A stretch of 7,329 nucleotides of DNA from an archaeon (GTDB lineage: Archaea > Nanobdellota > Nanobdellia > Pacearchaeales > UBA284). Every line of letters begins with the position of its first letter. The first letter of the stretch is position 1. Made by a program: the position numbers and the translations under genes. The DNA is taken from assembly GCA_030619955.1 (NCBI GenBank), contig JAUXAK010000027.1:1-7329 (forward strand), given 5' to 3'. The notes below the pieces were generated by a model. It made no database searches. It was not told the DNA's origin and saw only the letters and a list, made by a program, of their open reading frames with translations. Shown piece by piece: positions 5,880-7,329 of this stretch.

Positions 5880-6244
5880 AGTTTTTTAAATTTTTTAAAA
5901 AGTCTCTCAACTTTTGCCTTTGTAACAACATTATGATGCCTAAAACCGCCGCCAAAACTTTTTGGAATATGGCAAAGCTCATGAATTAATGTTTTAAGCT
6001 GTTCTTCGTCGCTGAGCTTGTCAAAATTTTCACTTATAATTTCAATAATATAAGCTGGCTCTGTTCCAAGAGAAAGTTGCATTATTCTCGGGAGAGAATG
6101 GCATCTGGCTATGATGCCTCTTGATTTAGAACCATTGCTCCTAATGCAAAAAACTCTTGAAGTATTAATATGATTTAACACTAGTTTGTTTTTTATATCT
6201 TCAATCTTTTGCTTTATGTCTGGAGCTTCATTATAATGAATCAT
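5876..6244 (-). CDS. HExxH metallopeptidase-like protein (resembles 'putative phage metallopeptidase' family)
   Basis: The protein has 122 residues from the ATG at 6244. An in-frame TTG two codons upstream (6250) is possible but not needed, since a TATA-like box at 6273-6281 predicts a start near 6251. The order of motifs is N-terminal IHYNEAPDIKQKIEDI; FCIRSNGSKSRGIIARCHSLPRIMQLSL (about 32-59, quoted in part here); AYIIEIISENFDKLS (64-78); then TLIHELCHIPKSF (85-97) with zinc-type ligands H88 and H92 and catalytic-type E89; and GGGFRHHNVVTKAKVERL with a likely third ligand at H103 or H104. The 'IHEL.HIPK.F.GG.R.H' signature matches what I know as the PhageMetallopep family, which is widespread in archaea although named from phage genes. 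Substrate unknown. It is cytoplasmic, with no signal peptide or membrane helix, and is divergent from rps12. Not obviously mobile here. Confidence 0.85.
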   Translation of the reverse strand: MIHYNEAPDIKQKIEDIKNKLVLNHINTSRVFCIRSNGSKSRGIIARCHSLPRIMQLSLGTEPAYIIEIISENFDKLSDEEQLKTLIHELCHIPKSFGGGFRHHNVVTKAKVERLFKKFKKL

Positions 6245-6272
6245 TCTCAATTAAAACTAAACAAAAACTAAT

Positions 6273-6281
6273 TATTTAAAT
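6273..6281 (-). promoter_or_regulatory. TATA box of the second metallopeptidase gene
   Basis: The minus strand reads AAATTTAAATAATT around 6270-6283, with core ATTTAAATA. A start about 26 nt downstream falls near 6251, giving a leader of about 6 nt to the ATG at 6244. The upstream bases (CAAATA) fit a loose BRE but lack AAAG. Confidence 0.45.
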
Positions 6282-6305
6282 TTATTTGATTGGAATAAAA
6301 ATTAA

Positions 6306-6320
6306 GAAAAGATTTATAAA
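6306..6320 (+). promoter_or_regulatory. BRE/TATA promoter of the rps12 operon
   Basis: GAAAAG-A-TTTATAAA is a textbook archaeal BRE/TATA pair. The box centre is about 32 nt before the ATG at 6349, so the leader should be about 6-7 nt. That leader would just include the AGGA at 6342-6345. The promoter shows that rps12 begins this transcription unit. Confidence 0.7.
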
Positions 6321-6348
6321 GTTTTAATAAAATTTCTTAATAGGAAAC

Positions 6349-6771
6349 ATGGGAATACTAACTGCAAGAAAACTTAAGAAAAAAAGAAAAAAATTCAGAT
6401 GGGCTAGTTGGAACTATAAAAAAAGAATGCTGCATTTAAAAGAAAAATCCGACCCTCTTGGAGGTGTTAGTCAGGCAAAAGGCATTGTCCTAGAAAAATT
6501 ACAAAAAGAAGCAAAACAGCCAAACAGCGCTATGAGAAAATGCGTTAGAGTTCAGCTTATAAAAAATGGCAAACAAGTTACTGCTTTCTTGCCAGGCAAT
6601 CTTGCTTCTAAATTTATAGATGAGCATGATGAAGTTCTTATTGAAAGTATAGGAGGCAAACAAGGCAGAGCCAAAGGAGACATCCCTTGTATTAGATATC
6701 AGGTTATTGCTGTAAATGACCAGCCTCTTTCAAGGCTAGTTCAAGGTAAAATCGAAAAAGGTAGGAGATAA
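6349..6771 (+). CDS. rps12: 30S ribosomal protein uS12 (archaeal S12)
   Basis: The 140-aa protein is complete and matches archaeal and eukaryotic uS12 (yeast Rps23), which lines the decoding centre of the small subunit. The basic N-terminus (ARKLKKKRKKFRWA) precedes SDPLGGVSQAKGIVLEK (34-50). KQPNSAMRKCVRVQLIKNGKQVTAFLPG (57-83, quoted here in name only by its KQPNSAMRK core) is the decoding loop, with the conserved PNSA at 58-61. IGGKQGRAKGDIPCIRY (101-117) is the second decoding loop. LVQGKIEKGRR closes the protein in the usual way. The length fits the archaeal family (about 140-147). It leads an str-type operon; the classical archaeal order is S12-S7-EF2. Here a small Cys-rich gene follows at once, and its Shine-Dalgarno sequence lies in the last two Arg codons of rps12. 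Confidence 0.98.
   Translation: MGILTARKLKKKRKKFRWASWNYKKRMLHLKEKSDPLGGVSQAKGIVLEKLQKEAKQPNSAMRKCVRVQLIKNGKQVTAFLPGNLASKFIDEHDEVLIESIGGKQGRAKGDIPCIRYQVIAVNDQPLSRLVQGKIEKGRR
6763..6767 (+). promoter_or_regulatory. Shine-Dalgarno AGGAG for the Cys-rich gene, inside the rps12 end
   Basis: AGGAG sits 5 nt before the ATG at 6773 and is formed by the codons for Arg139-Arg140 of uS12. The optimal spacing supports the small downstream frame being translated, by reinitiation or coupling with rps12. Confidence 0.65.
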
Positions 6772-6772
6772 A

Positions 6773-6961
6773 ATGAGATTAGAAACAGAAATTTCAAAAT
6801 CAATAACAATAAATGATGAGCCAGTAGCAGGACCATGCCCATTTTATGGTTCTGAGAAATGCACTGTTTGGTGTGAATATGATAAATGTGGGGGATGTGA
6901 AAAACATGACGAAGATTTATCTTCTAATATTATCATGTCTTCAGATTTTTATAAATTTTAA
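6773..6961 (+). CDS. Small cysteine-rich protein between uS12 and uS7, function unknown
   Basis: This 62-aa protein is not a family I recognise. An acidic N-terminus (MRLETEISKSITINDEPVAG) precedes a dense cysteine cluster: C22, C30, C34, C39 and C42, with His45 just after (C-x7-C-x3-C-x4-C-x2-C-x2-H). Such a pattern could bind zinc or an iron-sulfur cluster. The KCGGCEKHD part resembles a small metal knuckle. The tail (about 48-62) is polar and ends FYKF; there is no signal peptide or membrane helix. The gene starts 1 nt after the rps12 stop, has a well-placed AGGAG, and ends 8 nt before the proposed rps7 start, so it belongs to the ribosomal operon. A role in ribosome assembly, translation or redox/metal sensing is only inferred from position. 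The spacing and the protein-like composition make a chance frame unlikely. Confidence 0.75.
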   Translation: MRLETEISKSITINDEPVAGPCPFYGSEKCTVWCEYDKCGGCEKHDEDLSSNIIMSSDFYKF

Positions 6962-6969
6962 AAAACAAA

Positions 6970-7329
6970 TTGATAATCTTTGATATTTTTTCAACAGAAT
7001 ACATTAAGATAGAATATTTTGGTTTAAAGAGATATATTAATCTTGATGTAAAACTTATGTTAAAGACAAGAGGCAGATTTCGCGAGAGATTTGGTAAAGC
7101 TAAAGTGAATATAGTTGAAAGGCTTATTAATATTCTTGCTGTTCCAGGGCATAGAGGCAAGAAGCATAAGATTATTACAAGAGTCTCAGGCAAATATACA
7201 ATGGAAGCTAAGGCAGTTATTGACTCTTTCAAGCTCATTGAAGATAAAACAAAAGAAAATCCTATTCAAGTGCTTGTTAAGGCAGTAGAAAATGCTGCGC
7301 CAAGAGATGAAATCACAACAATTGAATAT
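6970..7329 (+). CDS. rps7: 30S ribosomal protein uS7, N-terminal 120 residues (3' end beyond window)
   Basis: The frame encodes archaeal uS7, which nucleates head assembly of the small subunit. Matching blocks: YFGLKRYINLD (16-26); RGRFRERFGKAKVNIVERLIN (34-54, in two parts), the conserved 'GKAKVNIVERLxN' core; VPGHRGKKHK (58-67); and NPIQVLVKAVENAAPRDEITTIEY (97-120, quoted in part), near-identical to the family consensus. Homology extends upstream of the first ATG (7057), which would remove about 29 residues including YFGLKRYINLD, so that ATG is rejected. The only usual start codon between the stop at 6952 and this region is TTG at 6970, giving MIIFDIFSTEYIKIEY. That fits the short 'xxFxxWxxxxVxVxDxxLKRYI' N-terminus of archaeal uS7. 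No Shine-Dalgarno precedes it. Identity is certain; the exact start (TTG 6970, or ATT 6955) is inferred. The gene continues past the window, and EF-2 is expected later in such operons. Confidence 0.93.
   Translation, partial: MIIFDIFSTEYIKIEYFGLKRYINLDVKLMLKTRGRFRERFGKAKVNIVERLINILAVPGHRGKKHKIITRVSGKYTMEAKAVIDSFKLIEDKTKENPIQVLVKAVENAAPRDEITTIEY

Noticed and set aside
6248..6250. TTG start for the second metallopeptidase
   Set aside because: An ATG two codons later suits the TATA position; the two extra residues add nothing recognisable.
6948..6955. TTTATAAA as a separate promoter for rps7
   Set aside because: The predicted start would fall near 6977, inside the coding frame and after the TTG. 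Operon transcription from the rps12 promoter is simpler.
6933..7238. 101-aa minus-strand frame
   Set aside because: It is antisense to the clear uS7 coding sequence and overlaps the Cys-rich gene end; no independent support.
1..7329. CRISPR array, transposon, integrase or defence system
   Set aside because: No spaced direct repeats, transposase motifs or terminal inverted repeats were found; the gene content is housekeeping plus surface proteins.

Overview
The window looks like chromosomal DNA from an AT-rich archaeon. The archaeal-type Kae1, uS12 and uS7 proteins, the TATA/BRE-like promoters set close to start codons, and the T-rich termination tracts all point that way. The uS7 sequence, the 48-residue 'GYLYYVDGKGNV...MARGG' protein and the HELCH metalloproteins resemble what I remember from DPANN lineages such as Woesearchaeota and Pacearchaeota. 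That placement is inferred from memory, not from a search.

Layout. Positions 1-624 (+) hold the 3' end of a surface protein with a cysteine-rich Ca-loop-like motif and a C-terminal membrane anchor. Convergent to it at 699-2033 (-) is a secreted, membrane-anchored protein with CARDB/NEW3-like beta domains. Its 138-bp upstream region contains a promoter-like element and a perfect 8-bp inverted repeat. Next is a minus-strand operon: a small HExxH metallopeptidase (3155-3625) overlaps by 4 bp the gene for Kae1/TsaD (2172-3158), the catalytic subunit of tRNA t6A synthesis. glmS (3730-5529, +) diverges from this operon. It encodes a complete glutamine:fructose-6-phosphate aminotransferase, which supplies amino sugars for the cell envelope and glycoproteins.

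Positions 5577-5723 (-) carry a 48-aa lysine-tailed protein that is easily missed because of its length. A second HExxH protein, resembling the 'putative phage metallopeptidase' family, lies at 5876-6244 (-). It is divergent from a str-type ribosomal operon: rps12 (6349-6771), an unrecognised 62-aa cysteine-rich gene (6773-6961) and the first 120 codons of rps7 (6970 to the window end). The rps7 reading frame has no ATG at its homologous N-terminus and most likely starts at TTG.

Most of the window is housekeeping: translation, tRNA modification and amino-sugar synthesis. The points of most interest are the cysteine-rich gene inserted between uS12 and uS7, the coupling of a zinc-peptidase-like gene to kae1, and the recurring regulatory patterns. 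These patterns are a common RAAAG-N-TATA promoter arrangement, an identical 22-nt A-tract/U-tract element at both convergent junctions, and inverted or tandem repeats at three promoters. I see no tRNA, rRNA, CRISPR array, transposon or defence cassette.
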